Shown piece after piece: positions 1 through 10,458 of a DNA stretch of 64,000 nt. The first letter of the stretch is position 1. Each line of letters opens with the position of its first letter. The position numbers were made by a program, and so were the translations under genes. The notes beneath the pieces were generated by a model. It did no database searches. It worked only from the letters and a program-made list of their open reading frames with translations, and was not told the origin of the DNA. Source of the stretch: Blepharisma japonicum (taxonomy: Eukaryota > Ciliophora > Heterotrichea > Heterotrichida > Blepharismidae); assembly GCA_949751835.1 (NCBI GenBank), contig CATKHK010000006.1, positions 434,001-498,000 on the forward strand, read 5' to 3'.

Positions 1-1516
1 ACTTGGAGTCGCATTTATCAACTTTATCGACACCGCAGCAGTTGAGAAAGCAAGGAACGAGATGAATGGGCTAGCTTTCAAAGGCAGAATCATCAGAGCT
101 ATGAAGTTCAACAAAGAACGCGACCCTGAAGCAAATATTTTCATCAAAAATATTCACGAAAGTGTCACTTACAAGGATCTTGAAAGCCACTTCAAGAGCT
201 TCGGAAATATTTTGTCTTCGAAGATCAGCTTTGATGAAAATGGGAATTCCAAAAAATACGGCTTTGTACAATTCGAGAAAAAAGAGGCAGCCCAAGCAGC
301 TATTGCGAACGCAAACGGATCAACTCTCAAAGGAAGCGAACTGCAAGTAGCGAAATTTATCCCTATCGGCAGCAGAATGATATCGAGCAACAATAACTTG
401 TATGTAAGAGGATTCGGCGCTGATATGACAGCTGAAAGATTTCACTCAGTCTTTTCTTCCTTTGGAGAAATCACTTCACATGTCATTTTGTCAAACAGAG
501 CCAGAGATGGCACTGATAGACACTTTGGGTTCGTCTGCTTTGCCAATCCTGAAAATGCAACAAAAGCCTTAGAAACCTTGAACGGGAAGTCGGAAGATGG
601 GTTCACCTGGTATATTGCTGTCCACATGAACAAAAAGAAGCGGCTAGCAATGCTCAGGCAAGAAAATGCCAAAAAGCAAGAGGACTGGAAGAGAAGAAAT
701 GTCTACGTCAGAGGTCTACCATTAAATATTGATGAAGAAAAATTAAGAAAGCTCTTCGCTGAGTTTGGAGAAATTGAGTCAGTGAGGATTCCAAAAGTAG
801 AAAACATTAGGTACGATAATGCAGAAATGATCAAAGAATTCACTGTAAAAGGTGTCGCCTACATCTTATTCGCTCAGCCTCAAGGCGCCACAAGAGCAGT
901 GCAAGGAATGAGAGATAAGTCAGTGGAAGAAAAAAGATTGTATGTCAACCTGTGGAGGCCAAGAGAAGAAATTGCTAAAGCTATCAACATCTCGAAGATG
1001 AAGAAGATGCAAAGCTTCATGTTCGACTATGGAATGATGCCTGGACCAATGATGATGCCTGGAAGAGGAAGACAGCCAGCCAAAGCAATGCCTGGAAGAG
1101 GATGGGCTGGCCAACAACCAATGGGAAGAGGCAAACCACAAGCTTTTCCACCTCAGGCATTCCCAGCTCAAGGATTCCCTCCTCAGCAAGGATTCCCTGT
1201 TCAAGTTCCAATTCCAGCACAGCAGGCAGCTCAGCCACTAGTTCCATTAAACTTTGACATTAAGACTTACGAAGTCGCACCACCAGAGTTCAAGAAGAGA
1301 ATGCTAGGTGAAGCCTTATACCCAGTCGTATTAAAGAGCTCAAATACTAAGATTGCAGGGAAGATCACTGGAATGCTGCTAGAAATGGACAATCAGGAAC
1401 TATTTTTGTTATTAACCAACCCAGAAGGATTGAAGCTGAAAGTCGGAGAAGCTATTGACGTTCTCAGAAGGGCATGGGAAAATGACGCAGAAAGCTTGAA
1501 GCTTATTGAAGGTTAA
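1..1516 (+). CDS. PABP: Polyadenylate-binding protein, 5' end outside window
   Basis: The frame is already open at base 2, so the gene begins upstream; the first Met in the window (62) is internal. The visible part starts inside the RNP1 region of RRM1, followed by RRM2 (NIFIKNIHES), RRM3 (NNLYVRGFGA) and RRM4 (RNVYVRGLPL). A Pro/Gln/Gly/Met-rich linker (about residues 325-395 counted from the Met at 62) leads to a C-terminal MLLE domain with the signature KITGMLLEMDN. This is the full layout of cytoplasmic PABP, which binds mRNA poly(A) tails and recruits translation and deadenylation factors through MLLE. All Trp codons here are TGG, unlike many neighbours. Certain for the family; the exact paralogue cannot be named. 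Confidence 0.96.
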   Translation, partial: LGVAFINFIDTAAVEKARNEMNGLAFKGRIIRAMKFNKERDPEANIFIKNIHESVTYKDLESHFKSFGNILSSKISFDENGNSKKYGFVQFEKKEAAQAAIANANGSTLKGSELQVAKFIPIGSRMISSNNNLYVRGFGADMTAERFHSVFSSFGEITSHVILSNRARDGTDRHFGFVCFANPENATKALETLNGKSEDGFTWYIAVHMNKKKRLAMLRQENAKKQEDWKRRNVYVRGLPLNIDEEKLRKLFAEFGEIESVRIPKVENIRYDNAEMIKEFTVKGVAYILFAQPQGATRAVQGMRDKSVEEKRLYVNLWRPREEIAKAINISKMKKMQSFMFDYGMMPGPMMMPGRGRQPAKAMPGRGWAGQQPMGRGKPQAFPPQAFPAQGFPPQQGFPVQVPIPAQQAAQPLVPLNFDIKTYEVAPPEFKKRMLGEALYPVVLKSSNTKIAGKITGMLLEMDNQELFLLLTNPEGLKLKVGEAIDVLRRAWENDAESLKLIEG

Positions 1517-1611
1517 TAATACTTAATTTCTTCCTCAAAAATCATTATAGCTGCAAATTAGTCTAAGACAAGCCAAGTTGGCCTTCTTTATGAATTAATT
1601 TTTGATTCAAT

Positions 1612-2586
1612 ATGAACTATGCATCTACACTAGTTGTATCGAAATTTCAGAAAAAAGTTGAGGGATGCAATATGTGTAGCAGCTTAGAAATTCTTAAGAA
1701 CTTGGCTTGCAATTCTACATGTCTGTCTGATACGAGAAGTGAAAGAGAAATGATAGCCCAAAAGCTGATAAAATCGATGGACCAAAGATTTGATGTTTTT
1801 TTAGAGAAAGGCTTGGAACATAAGCATATGGATTATCAAGAAAGGATAAATAGCATTGAAGAGAAAATAAGTGAAATGTGCGAAGAAGGGCGGAGTAAAG
1901 AAGTTGTGGGGCGAGATAGATTGGGAAGATGCAAAAATAATTCACAGATCAGCCTGCTATTAAATAAGAGGCTTAGCGACTTAGAGCAGAAAATGACAGA
2001 TCTTGAATATGAATTGAGCTTAAAAGTAGCAGAACATTATGATAATTTTGATACCGCTCATACAATCCCATTAGAAGTAAATGAACTTGATCCAGCTGTA
2101 GGTCTGTATCATGATGATCTCGATGACCAACTTATTATTCTTGAAAAATTAAAGCAGCTGAATAATTCTCATGAAGAGCTAATCACCAATTTATTTGAAG
2201 AATCAAAATTTGAACAAAAAATGGTTGCTTTTAAAGAGGAATGAGACGAATTTAAGTTAAAAAGCGATACCATCAATAGCCAATTGAAAAATATTCAAGA
2301 AATGCAAGATGCGTTGTATAAGAAAATCAAAGATCACTATGATTCAATAGAGGAAATAAAAGAAAAGCTTAATAAAATGAAAGAAAAAGAAAAATTATTC
2401 AATACTTTAAGCATAAATTCTCTTATAAATGCAGCAGAAAATATCTTTAAAGGTTATCATTCTTTAAAGCACTACCAATCACAAACCAAAACAAATTTAA
2501 ATAGCCACCTTAAGCTACTGCAAACCATTCCACAGCTAAGAAATAAAGCCCAAACTTTCTCAGCCGAATTAAGCAAATTAATGTAA
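1612..2586 (+). CDS. Coiled-coil protein, unknown function
   Basis: A 324-residue protein read through one TGA (2242-2244) as Trp, ending at TAA. Most of it is Glu/Lys/Leu-rich with heptad spacing, indicating long coiled coils. The N-terminus carries a few Cys (GCNMCSS, ACNSTC) with no clear zinc-binding pattern. It starts about 95 bases after the PABP stop on the same strand. I do not recognise a family; a cytoskeletal or ciliary scaffold role would be a guess from coiled-coil content only. Confidence 0.8.
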
Positions 2587-2619
2587 ATTCTGAAGTTATT
2601 AAGTTACAAGCTAATTCTT

Positions 2620-3408
2620 TTAATTACTTTCCACAGTCCCTTCTTTCCTACATACTGGGCATGCTTCTTTATAGCTTAGCCATTTTCCTAGACAATTTTC
2701 ATGAAATAGATGACCGCATGACATTAATGCTCCTATTTTTTGCCCTATATTAAAGGCATCCAAACAAATCGCACACATTTCTTCCTTCATTTCTGATGAA
2801 TAGATCCATATTTTTGGGATCAGCTTTTCTCTTATATTTGCCAAAGTTTGGTATTGCCCAATATAAGCTCTAATCACATCGGTGCAGCAGCATAAGCTTA
2901 AAAAAATCAGAATTATAGATGTGATGAGAAGTGCAAATAAATATATTTGAGGCTCTTCTATAGAAAAACCATCTCCTTCCAGATTAGATCCAACTATGAA
3001 AAATTGGCAAAAAACATCTAAAATTCCCGTTGAGCACAACTTTCCTATGTAGAGGTAAAATATTGAGTATATTATTTTGCTGAAATCTGTAACTCCTATT
3101 AGGAGCATCAGTTTCTGCATTATTATAGGGTTCAGTGCTAAAAAGGTATTGGAGAGGATTATTGAGAGCGGAAAGAAAATAAGGAGCCTTAGAGTGTATT
3201 TTTGAGAGGAAAAAGTTGATCCGTCCTTTGTAGCAAGTGTGAGCATGATTGGATTTGTCATACAGCTCAAAGAAAAGAAGGCTAGTCCGCAGAACTTGAG
3301 AATCGGTTCTTTAAATTTAGCCGCAAACAGGTAGCATAAAAGCAGACAGTTGTAGATAAGTATGCTTCCTATTGAACCAAAGAGAGAAAGCCTTTGGGCC
3401 CAATTCAT
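2620..3408 (-). CDS. Multi-pass membrane RING-H2 E3 ubiquitin ligase
   Basis: 262 residues. The first about 180 residues hold roughly five hydrophobic segments (about 10-30, 36-58, 72-92, 94-120 and 154-178). The C-terminus is cytosolic and ends in a RING-H2 finger: CAIC, then CGHLFHENC, then CPVC, which is the C3H2C3 zinc-ligand order that recruits E2 enzymes. This resembles the broad class of membrane-anchored RING-H2 ligases of the endomembrane system. It converges with the upstream coiled-coil gene (stops 33 bases apart). The substrate is not predictable. Confidence 0.85.
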   Translation of the reverse strand: MNWAQRLSLFGSIGSILIYNCLLLCYLFAAKFKEPILKFCGLAFFSLSCMTNPIMLTLATKDGSTFSSQKYTLRLLIFFPLSIILSNTFLALNPIIMQKLMLLIGVTDFSKIIYSIFYLYIGKLCSTGILDVFCQFFIVGSNLEGDGFSIEEPQIYLFALLITSIILIFLSLCCCTDVIRAYIGQYQTLANIREKLIPKIWIYSSEMKEEMCAICLDAFNIGQKIGALMSCGHLFHENCLGKWLSYKEACPVCRKEGTVESN

Positions 3409-3621
3409 TTAATATTTATGAATTGAATTGATAAATTAATTTAAACGTCATTTCTGATATTAAAAATAGGACTGAAACAATGTGGTAAAATTTAAAGTAG
3501 CAGTTTTTTAGACGAATATGGTGAAAACACTTATATATAATTTTCAATATAAATCCTTAAAACAATAAGTATTATGATGTACTGAATCTTTTCTGACGCC
3601 ACTACATTGTGAACATAATTT

Positions 3622-3825
3622 TTATAAGTATATAATAAATATTATAAAATATATTATTTGATTATATAGATTAGGCATGCTAGATTTAATCAAAACAAGG
3701 GAGCCTGCACATAATAAAAATAGACTGGATAAAACAGCAACTAATACTGCTGTGATAAAATGCACTAGAGAATTTATGTTGTACAATTTGAAAATATCTA
3801 TATGTCCTGCATACTCAGAAACCAT
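3622..3825 (-). CDS. Possible small membrane protein
   Basis: A 67-codon frame with a polar N-terminus and a long hydrophobic segment (about residues 21-46), then a very AT-rich hydrophobic tail. The first 45 codons look protein-like, with varied residues (VSEYAGHIDIFKLYN), while the tail is close to what AT-rich intergenic DNA would give. No homologue is recognised. It lies in an otherwise empty 1.4-kb interval. It could be a real tail-anchored or signal-anchored microprotein, or chance. Confidence 0.4.
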   Translation of the reverse strand: MVSEYAGHIDIFKLYNINSLVHFITAVLVAVLSSLFLLCAGSLVLIKSSMPNLYNQIIYFIIFIIYL

Positions 3826-4773
3826 GCTTGAATATTAACTATTTTACAATGCAGCTCTCCAGTTTTCCCCAAATTATATCTTTATACGCACCAGTAGGAT
3901 CTAATATGAATTATCGTCCTCCTGCAGCAAATGAGAATCCAAGTAGCAAGTTGCTGAATTTTCATGTAGGAGAAAATCATAAAAAAAGAATAAATCTCTA
4001 AAGATCAACTATAAAGGTCTCCGATGGAGACTGAAAATGAGTTGATGATGAATATAAGGTCAAATAATATATTAAAATGATAAAAGCAAAAATTATTAAA
4101 GTAGCTGAAGTAATCCTTGGATCAGATAATACTGTCCATGAAATCCTGTTTCTTTTGAATACAATCTACTTCAGTTGCTGTAATATGCTTATCATTAAAT
4201 TTAATTCAATTGAAATTCTTGAAAGGAAATCTATTTGAGGGCATTATATATGAGAGCTGCAAAGCAGCTGAGCTAAATAAGGCAACTTCTATCATAATCC
4301 AATTCTTTATTATAAATTCTGCCATTATAAAAACCAAAAGAACATTTTATTGCAAACGGAGTTGAGCAGGATAATTTTGTAATAAAATAGTACTTCTTCC
4401 GATTTTATATTATTCTCTAATACATTAAACAAAGATACAGGGGCAAAAGAAAGTTAATTCTTAAAGCCTCAACAATTTTAATGAATTATGCCAATCTCAA
4501 AGCGGTGCTTGATAAAAATGATAAGGCATTTTAACACAAACTAAAAAAGAAAGAATTAGATGAAACACTATTAACAACAGTTTTCTTCATATGCTATTTC
4601 TCCCTTTATTATTCACAAACTCTCATCTTTTCTTATATTTGCTTTCTAGCAAATCACAAATTCTATATAAATATAATTTTTTTGAATAATCCATATGGCT
4701 GCTTCTTTCCAATTTTATCAGATATTGTTATTTTGAATTATATTATTTTAATTTCCAATATTATATATCCTAA
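3826..4773. other. AT-rich intergenic stretch with a short possible ORF
   Basis: No convincing gene. The longest uninterrupted plus-strand frame using TGA=Trp is 4077-4280 (67 codons); beyond its TAA the same frame meets only TAA stops and no TAG for several hundred bases. It has no family resemblance, so I treat it as unproven. Confidence 0.5.
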
Positions 4774-6000
4774 ATGGCAGGAAATGAAATTAAATCAGGC
4801 TGGATCGAAAAGCGATCACAATATCTTAAATCCTGGCGAGAAAGATGGCTTGTGCTCTCTCCTTTGCTTCTCCAAACCTACAAAGCCCCTACAGACCAAG
4901 AGAACGCCACAATGAGTTTAGAACTTTCCACTATAGAAGAAGCAGTTCCCAGTGAATTTGAAATAGCAAAAGAACACTGTTTCGTAATAACAGCCCAGGG
5001 CATCCGATATTACATAGCCGCTAGCACTGACCAAGAAATGTGTTCTTGGCTCAATATCATTAACCATGCTCGCCATATTCACTCAGTTCCCTTGCTTTCA
5101 ATCAATTGCATGCAAGAAAAAAAAGTGACCAGTGAAGTATGCTTAATAGCAACATTTTCAAAGATAAAAGAACTTTTGCAAGAAAGAGAAGAAGAAATTG
5201 TGAAAGAGCTCGAAGAATGCCAAAGAAACTATATATCAAAGGTGGAACAAGAATTGAGCGACATCACTCAAACTTTAGATGTGGAAAACGAAAATTATAG
5301 GTATTTTACCGAGGTTTATAAAAAAGAAGATTCTTTGATTAATAAAATCAGAAAAATTCAGGCAGGGAGAAGGAATAATTTAAGCTTCAAAGAATTTGAT
5401 AGCTTGAATTGCTCTACACTTAGCGTATCAATAAAAGAAGAAGTGTTAAAGAATCTTATTAACTTTAGCACTAGAGTTAGCTTGGTTAATCCGATGGAAG
5501 TAAGTGTTAGGAGGACAAATATAACTAGAGCTTTGAAATGAAGGTATACAGGTGAAAGAATAGATACACTTACCTTTATGGTTAACAGAGATGTTAAAAT
5601 TACTGGAGTTGGTATTTGCACACCCTACAAGCAAGGAGGATCTGTCACAGTCAAAGATTTTCAAATTGTTAAAGGTAAATATACGAATTCAAGCTCAGTT
5701 TATAAAAATCCTAGCAGGATAAATATTACATATCATCCTGAACATTCAGTCGCAAAGGTGCCTGTAGTCGGAGGATTGAAAATAAAGAAATTAGCATGGT
5801 ACAGTGTAATTTTTTGCATCGAAGGGGATCACACTTACAAATGTGTAGACTGCTCTCAAAAAGTGCAGGGGCCTGATGATGTTGAGTGGGAGTTTACAAA
5901 TACATCATTTCATCAAAGCCATCAGAATAATAGATGTGACACTGTGTGTGGACCGATTGCAGATTTTTATTATATGCAATTGCAAAAAAATGACATGTAA
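4774..6000 (+). CDS. PH domain / coiled coil / PHR domain protein
   Basis: 408 residues, with TGA at 5539-5541 read as Trp. Residues about 5-110 are a PH domain: SGWIEKRSQYLKSWRERWLV opens the barrel and CSWLNIINHAR is the closing helix with its Trp. Residues about 125-200 are coiled coil. Residues about 255-408 match the PHR beta-sandwich known from MYCBP2/Highwire/RPM-1 and BTBD proteins: the opening W-R-Y-T-G, then VNRDVKITGVGI, and a C-terminal GPIADFYY matching the family's GQIPE-hFY. The opening PHR Trp is the reassigned TGA. A small PH protein at 31365-31742 shares the GWIEKRS start and may be a paralogue. PH plus PHR suggests membrane recruitment of a PHR-bound partner; that is inference. 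Confidence 0.82.
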
Positions 6001-6281
6001 AAGAGTATTAATAAATTTTTATAAATTAGGACTTTTAATTCTCATTATCATAAGAGCTTTATAATCTATCAATGTTTAAAATTATAAGAAAATAATCAAA
6101 AATGTAATTTTTTATTTTATATTCAGCATTTTATTAAATAATCATAGAACAAATTGCGGCTAACTATTAGTTTTCTTAGAAGTGAATTATTAAATTAATC
6201 TCAAAATTTCAAATTTATTTATATTTCTTTCTATAATACTAATATAATTTAAATGTAGCCATAAAGTTTCAAAATAATAAA

Positions 6282-7415
6282 ATGGGAGCTGATTGCTCAT
6301 GCTTACGTGAAGATCCAAAACTCAACAGAGATGAAATGACTATGCAGGACACTCGCAAACCTGGCCAACTTCAAGAAACTGCCCAAGAAACAAAAGGCCC
6401 TGAGGTAGTTGTCGATTTTCAGTTATCCAGCCAAGAAACTAAAGCTGATAGTCTTGGAATCCAAAGCGCAGCCAGAGGTTACTTAGACAGAAAGGAATTA
6501 GCCGCTCTAAAAGAAATAGGTAAAGTAGTAAAAAGTTTCAGCCCAAACTCTCATTATGAACCTTTTTCCGGATCTATTTCAAGCAAAGTCTCTTCTCGTG
6601 TCAAAAAAATTGAAAAAGAGTGGGGTCCTTATGAGCCTGAGTCTCCTAATAATGATGCGGAAAAACTTGCTTTCTTTCCTGCTTATGTACTTGATGATGG
6701 AACTATTTATGAAGGACAATGGAATAATGACGGAGAAAGGCACGGTAAAGGTACTGAGATTGAACCAGATGGCTCGAAATTTGTTGGGTATTTTAAAAAC
6801 AACAAAAGAACTGGAGATGGACGATTAATCACCGCAGAAGGAGATATACACCAAGGACAGTTTAAAAGAGGGAAGTTAAATGGAACCGGAGTCGCTCATC
6901 ATCCAGATGGCTCAAAATATGAAGGGAATTTCAAAAATGGGCTTCCTCATGGAAAAGGTAGAGAAGAGTTCGATGAAGGAAACTATGAAGGAGAATACAG
7001 AAATGGAATGAAAAATGGCAAAGGAGTTTTCAGCTGGGCTAATGGAAGCAAATATGAAGGAGAATTCAAAGATAATAATATCGAAGGCTATGGACATTAT
7101 GTTTGGCATAATGGAAAAGAATATAGGGGAGAATGAAAAGAAAATAAAATGCACGGATTTGGTACTTTTCTGTGGTCCGATGGGAGAAAGTATGAAGGAG
7201 ATTATGAAAACGATATCAAGCATGGGCATGGTGTCTTTACATGGCCAGATGGAAAAGTTTATGATGGAGAATGGAAGAATGGGAAACAAGAAGGTGAAGG
7301 AAAATTGACTTTCCCCAATCAAAGAAAAGGAAAAATGGAAACAAGACATGGAATTTGGAAAAATGGAGTGAGGACTGCATGGATCAAAGAAAAAAATAGT
7401 AAAGATGAGGAATAA
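6282..7415 (+). CDS. MORN-repeat protein with acylated N-terminus and IQ-like motif
   Basis: 377 residues, with TGA at 7134-7136 read as Trp inside a MORN repeat (YRGEWKENKMHGFG), which strongly supports the reassigned code. The N-terminus MGADCSCL fits N-myristoylation at Gly2 with palmitoylation at nearby Cys. An IQ-like stretch (GIQSAARGYLDRKE) lies near residues 65-80. About nine MORN repeats (Y-E-G-x-W/F-x-N-G-x-x-x-G-x-G) fill residues about 145-350. MORN proteins act as membrane-associated scaffolds, and ciliates have many of them in basal bodies and cortex. No catalytic domain is seen. High confidence for architecture; the role is inferred. Confidence 0.9.
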
Positions 7416-7920
7416 TTAATGAACATAATTCTTAATTAACTCTGAATAAACATAAAAGATATGAAAAGACATTGTAATCGACTATTTTAAATATTTAGCG
7501 ATTTTTTAATTTGATTAAAAATTGATGAACACACAAATTTATTAGTATTCTATTTTTTATTAAAAATTTAGAATTCCTAAAGTATAAATTAATTATATAT
7601 TTTTTATAAAAATTATCCAACTTTAAATATTTCATTAGCACATTAATTTTAATTATTGTGTAAGCTTCTATAATTTCCGGTTGTTTTTAATTAGTATTTG
7701 AATTTAGTTATATTATTATTTTTATCCCTTCTCAATTTAATATTAAAATATGAAACAAAAATTCACTGGTCAATAACAAAATTTAACAGAGCTTTTTAAC
7801 TAAAAATAGTGAATTAGCTATTATTAGTATTCAACTATTAGAGATAGTCTATGAGAAAAATTCTAAATAATAATAGAAATTCTTTCAGTTGCTAAAATCG
7901 ATTCATTGTAATATTAATAA
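7416..7920. other. AT-rich intergenic stretch
   Basis: About 500 bases separating the MORN-repeat and primase genes on the same strand. I see no open frame, tRNA or repeat; it must carry the MORN gene 3' end and the primase promoter. Confidence 0.6.
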
Positions 7921-9024
7921 ATGCAGTCAAAGCTTTTAGAAAATTATTATAGAACATTGTTCCCCTACAATGACCTCTGCAGATGGCTTAACTTAGGAAT
8001 TGATCTTGAAGCCAATAATTCATCCTTCAGAACGTCATACTTTCAGCGAAGAGAGTTTTCTTTTTATCACCAAGGAGATACTATTAGCCGTCACATAAGT
8101 TTTAGCTCAGCGGATGAGCTTAAAGAGAAGCTTATCCATGATAAGCCAGAAAAGTTTGGTATTGGAGCTGTCTACAACTTTCCACCAAAAATTCGAAACC
8201 GAAAAGAAAAGAAAACAAAATACGAGCCAGTCGAGCGAGAATTTATCATCGATATAGACATGAGTGACTACGATGAAGTCAGAACTTGCTGCTCTGGTGC
8301 AGTTGTCTGCCAGCTTTGTTGAAAGTTTTTAGAATTGGCTTGCAAATCAATAGACAATATTCTTAAAGAGCTGTTTGGTTTTATGGCTAATTTATGGGTT
8401 TTTTCTGGAAGAAGAGGAATACATTGCTGGGTTTGTGATCCAGTTGCAAGACGCTTAAGTGATTTTGAACGAAAATCATTAATTGAATTTTTAAACAAAG
8501 GGCCAGATTTCAACTCTCATATTTATGAAATTTGCTTCGCAATTTTTAATAAACGATTTGAAGAAATAATTGTGAAGGACCAGAAGTTGTTTGAAAATCA
8601 AGAAAGATTAGATGAATGTGTTGGAATTATTAATAGTCAATTAGGAACTAGTCTTAAGTTTTTAGTCAAAGGAACTAGTGAAGCTACATGGGCAGAAATT
8701 CTCGAATTTATTAATTCGCAACCTAATATTCAAGCAATTGAACAAATAAAATACAAAATTTGCTTCAAATATCTATATCCAAAATTAGATATATATGTTT
8801 CGATGGAAATGTCAAGCTTGCTTAAGTCTCCATTTTCTGTTCACCCTAAAACAGGTAATATTTCTATTCCATTCTTAGTTGAATTTGCAGGAGATTTTAG
8901 ATTAGACAAGGTTCCAAATCTAGTAGGGTTAAATGCTGGAGACGATGATCTTACCCCCTATATAAAAATCTTGAACATTGTAAGTGATAAGCTTAAAGAA
9001 TGTAGCTGAAAAGAAAGAAATAGA
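7921..9024 (+). CDS. PRIM1: DNA primase small (catalytic) subunit
   Basis: 367 residues with TGA at 8320-8322 and 9007-9009 read as Trp, ending at TAG. This is the catalytic subunit of DNA polymerase alpha-primase, which makes RNA primers. The metal-binding motif DIDMSDYD (residues 111-118) supplies the catalytic Asp residues. A Cys cluster TCCSGAVVCQLCW forms the zinc site, with Trp encoded by TGA exactly where the animal enzyme has it. SGRRGIHCWVCD and MEMSSLLKSPFSVHPKTG are further family signatures. Length is slightly below the animal protein (about 420). An excellent anchor for the genetic code of this genome. Confidence 0.97.
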
Positions 9025-10263
9025 AAAGCAGCAATTTTAGAATCACAAAATTTTAGACCGAGACTCTAAATATATCGAAATAATTAATCCTTCCTATTCA
9101 AAATATTTAATTTAATATGACTTGAATAATTATCTTAATATGTAGTATGAATATTAAAATTTGATAATAATTAAAATTCTTTACAGAGTATGAAAATTCA
9201 ATAGATTTTGGGATAGCCGTATTATTTACGCTTATTGACACAATTAAAACGGATTCATAAAGCTGGATTTTATTAATTTTAGTTGATTTTAGACCTTGCT
9301 TAGCAATTTTTGAATCAAGATTTAAGTGCAATTTGAGATAATAAAGAAGCAAGTAAGCCTAAAGAATGATATTAGAAATAAAAATCGCAACAAAAGTCAA
9401 TACTAAATTCAAATGATATCAAACAATTTTAAAGAAAATAGAAACTAAAATTATTGAAAATTAAAAAAATTAGTAGAGCTTAAGAAATAAAAGTTGAGTA
9501 GAAAGTGGGGATTCTAAGGAGAAAAATTATTCTAAAGAATATATAGGTATTTATCCAAAATAAATTGATGAAATTACATTAAAAGAAATATAAAGCAAAT
9601 ATTAAGTGAACCTAATAAAATTTTTTAAGTAATAGAAAGTGATTTTATGGGGAATGCAAAGAAATCAATCAAAAAGTTGATTTTTCATCACCAGGTTTAT
9701 AATAAACCATTAATTGACGGATCATTTAATTTTGTTGATTTGAACAGAAATTCAGTAAAAAAAAACTAATAAATTAGATTTGAAATCATCTCTATTTCCA
9801 ATGTGCTTTTCAACATCAATATTTAGTTACTTATCTTATGTGCTATAGATTGCGAATTATCAAGCTATCATCCTTTTCTAGAATATGCTATATATCTTAT
9901 ATATTTGCCAAGATAAGATTAACAAAAGAAATTGAAAAATTCAAATTAGTCCTTAATAAAATCTGTAAAACATAAGCTTTTAATAGGAAATTAATCTTAA
10001 TTATTATTTACCTAGGAGACTAAATCCATCTTAAATTCTTTTGATTTCCAAACCAAATTATCTTAAACTCGACTTCTCTTCATATACCCATCATTCTTTC
10101 AGCTTATTTCTACATTATTATCTACTCATATTTTGAATAAATCCGAAGTTTTAGTCTTCAACTGGAATTCACTAAATGGCGAACAATTATTTGTTAACTG
10201 AACGATTTAAAAACAAACCCATTTAATAGCTAACCTTAAAATATCTTATATTAGCAAGTTCGA
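9025..10263. other. Long AT-rich intergenic stretch
   Basis: About 1.2 kb without a supportable gene on either strand. Frames longer than 60 codons occur (for example 9107-9352 minus) but are rich in Ile/Asn/Lys from AT-rich codons and match no family. It is much longer than the typical gap in this window. Confidence 0.5.
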
Positions 10264-10458
10264 TTATTCTCGAATTGAAACTTGGGAATTCTCTGGAGTC
10301 TTTACAAGAGTTACAATAATCCGAAAAATTGTTCCACTGGCATGAAGATTTAGGTGGTTTGAGGAGCCTTTTGGTGAATTTGGACCTGATAAAGACTCCT
10401 TAGCTATCGAAGTATCTTCATCGTCTCGAACTTTAGATTTAGATAAACCACACCCCAT
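10264..10458 (-). CDS. Small protein with myristoylation/palmitoylation signal
   Basis: 64 residues beginning MGCGLSKSKVRDDEDTS. Gly2, Cys3 and Ser6 give the classic MGCxxS dual-acylation start seen on small membrane-attached signalling proteins. The rest is polar and Ser/Pro-rich (ESLSGPNSPKGSSNH) and no domain is recognisable. The convincing N-terminus and codon content better than the surrounding AT-rich DNA argue that it is real. It may be longer than shown if a 15-nt intron was missed. Confidence 0.6.
   Translation of the reverse strand: MGCGLSKSKVRDDEDTSIAKESLSGPNSPKGSSNHLNLHASGTIFRIIVTLVKTPENSQVSIRE

Noticed and set aside
4040-4120. Possible box C/D snoRNA (ATGATGA followed by CTGA about 55 bases later)
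   Set aside because: The flanking bases do not pair into a terminal stem, and these short boxes are common by chance in AT-rich DNA.
8320-8322. Reading TGA as a stop with many adjacent short genes or frameshifts
   Set aside because: The frame always continues exactly in phase after TGA with matching homology, so reassignment explains it better than breaks or sequencing errors.
9107-9352. 81-codon minus-strand frame
   Set aside because: Composition is Ile/Asn/Lys/Tyr from AT-rich DNA, no domain, and it lies in a long gene-poor stretch.
10297-10311. Possible 15-nt intron GTAACTCTTGTAAAG in the 64-residue acylated protein (minus strand)
   Set aside because: Position 10 is G, while every confirmed intron has A there; removal is also not needed to keep the frame.
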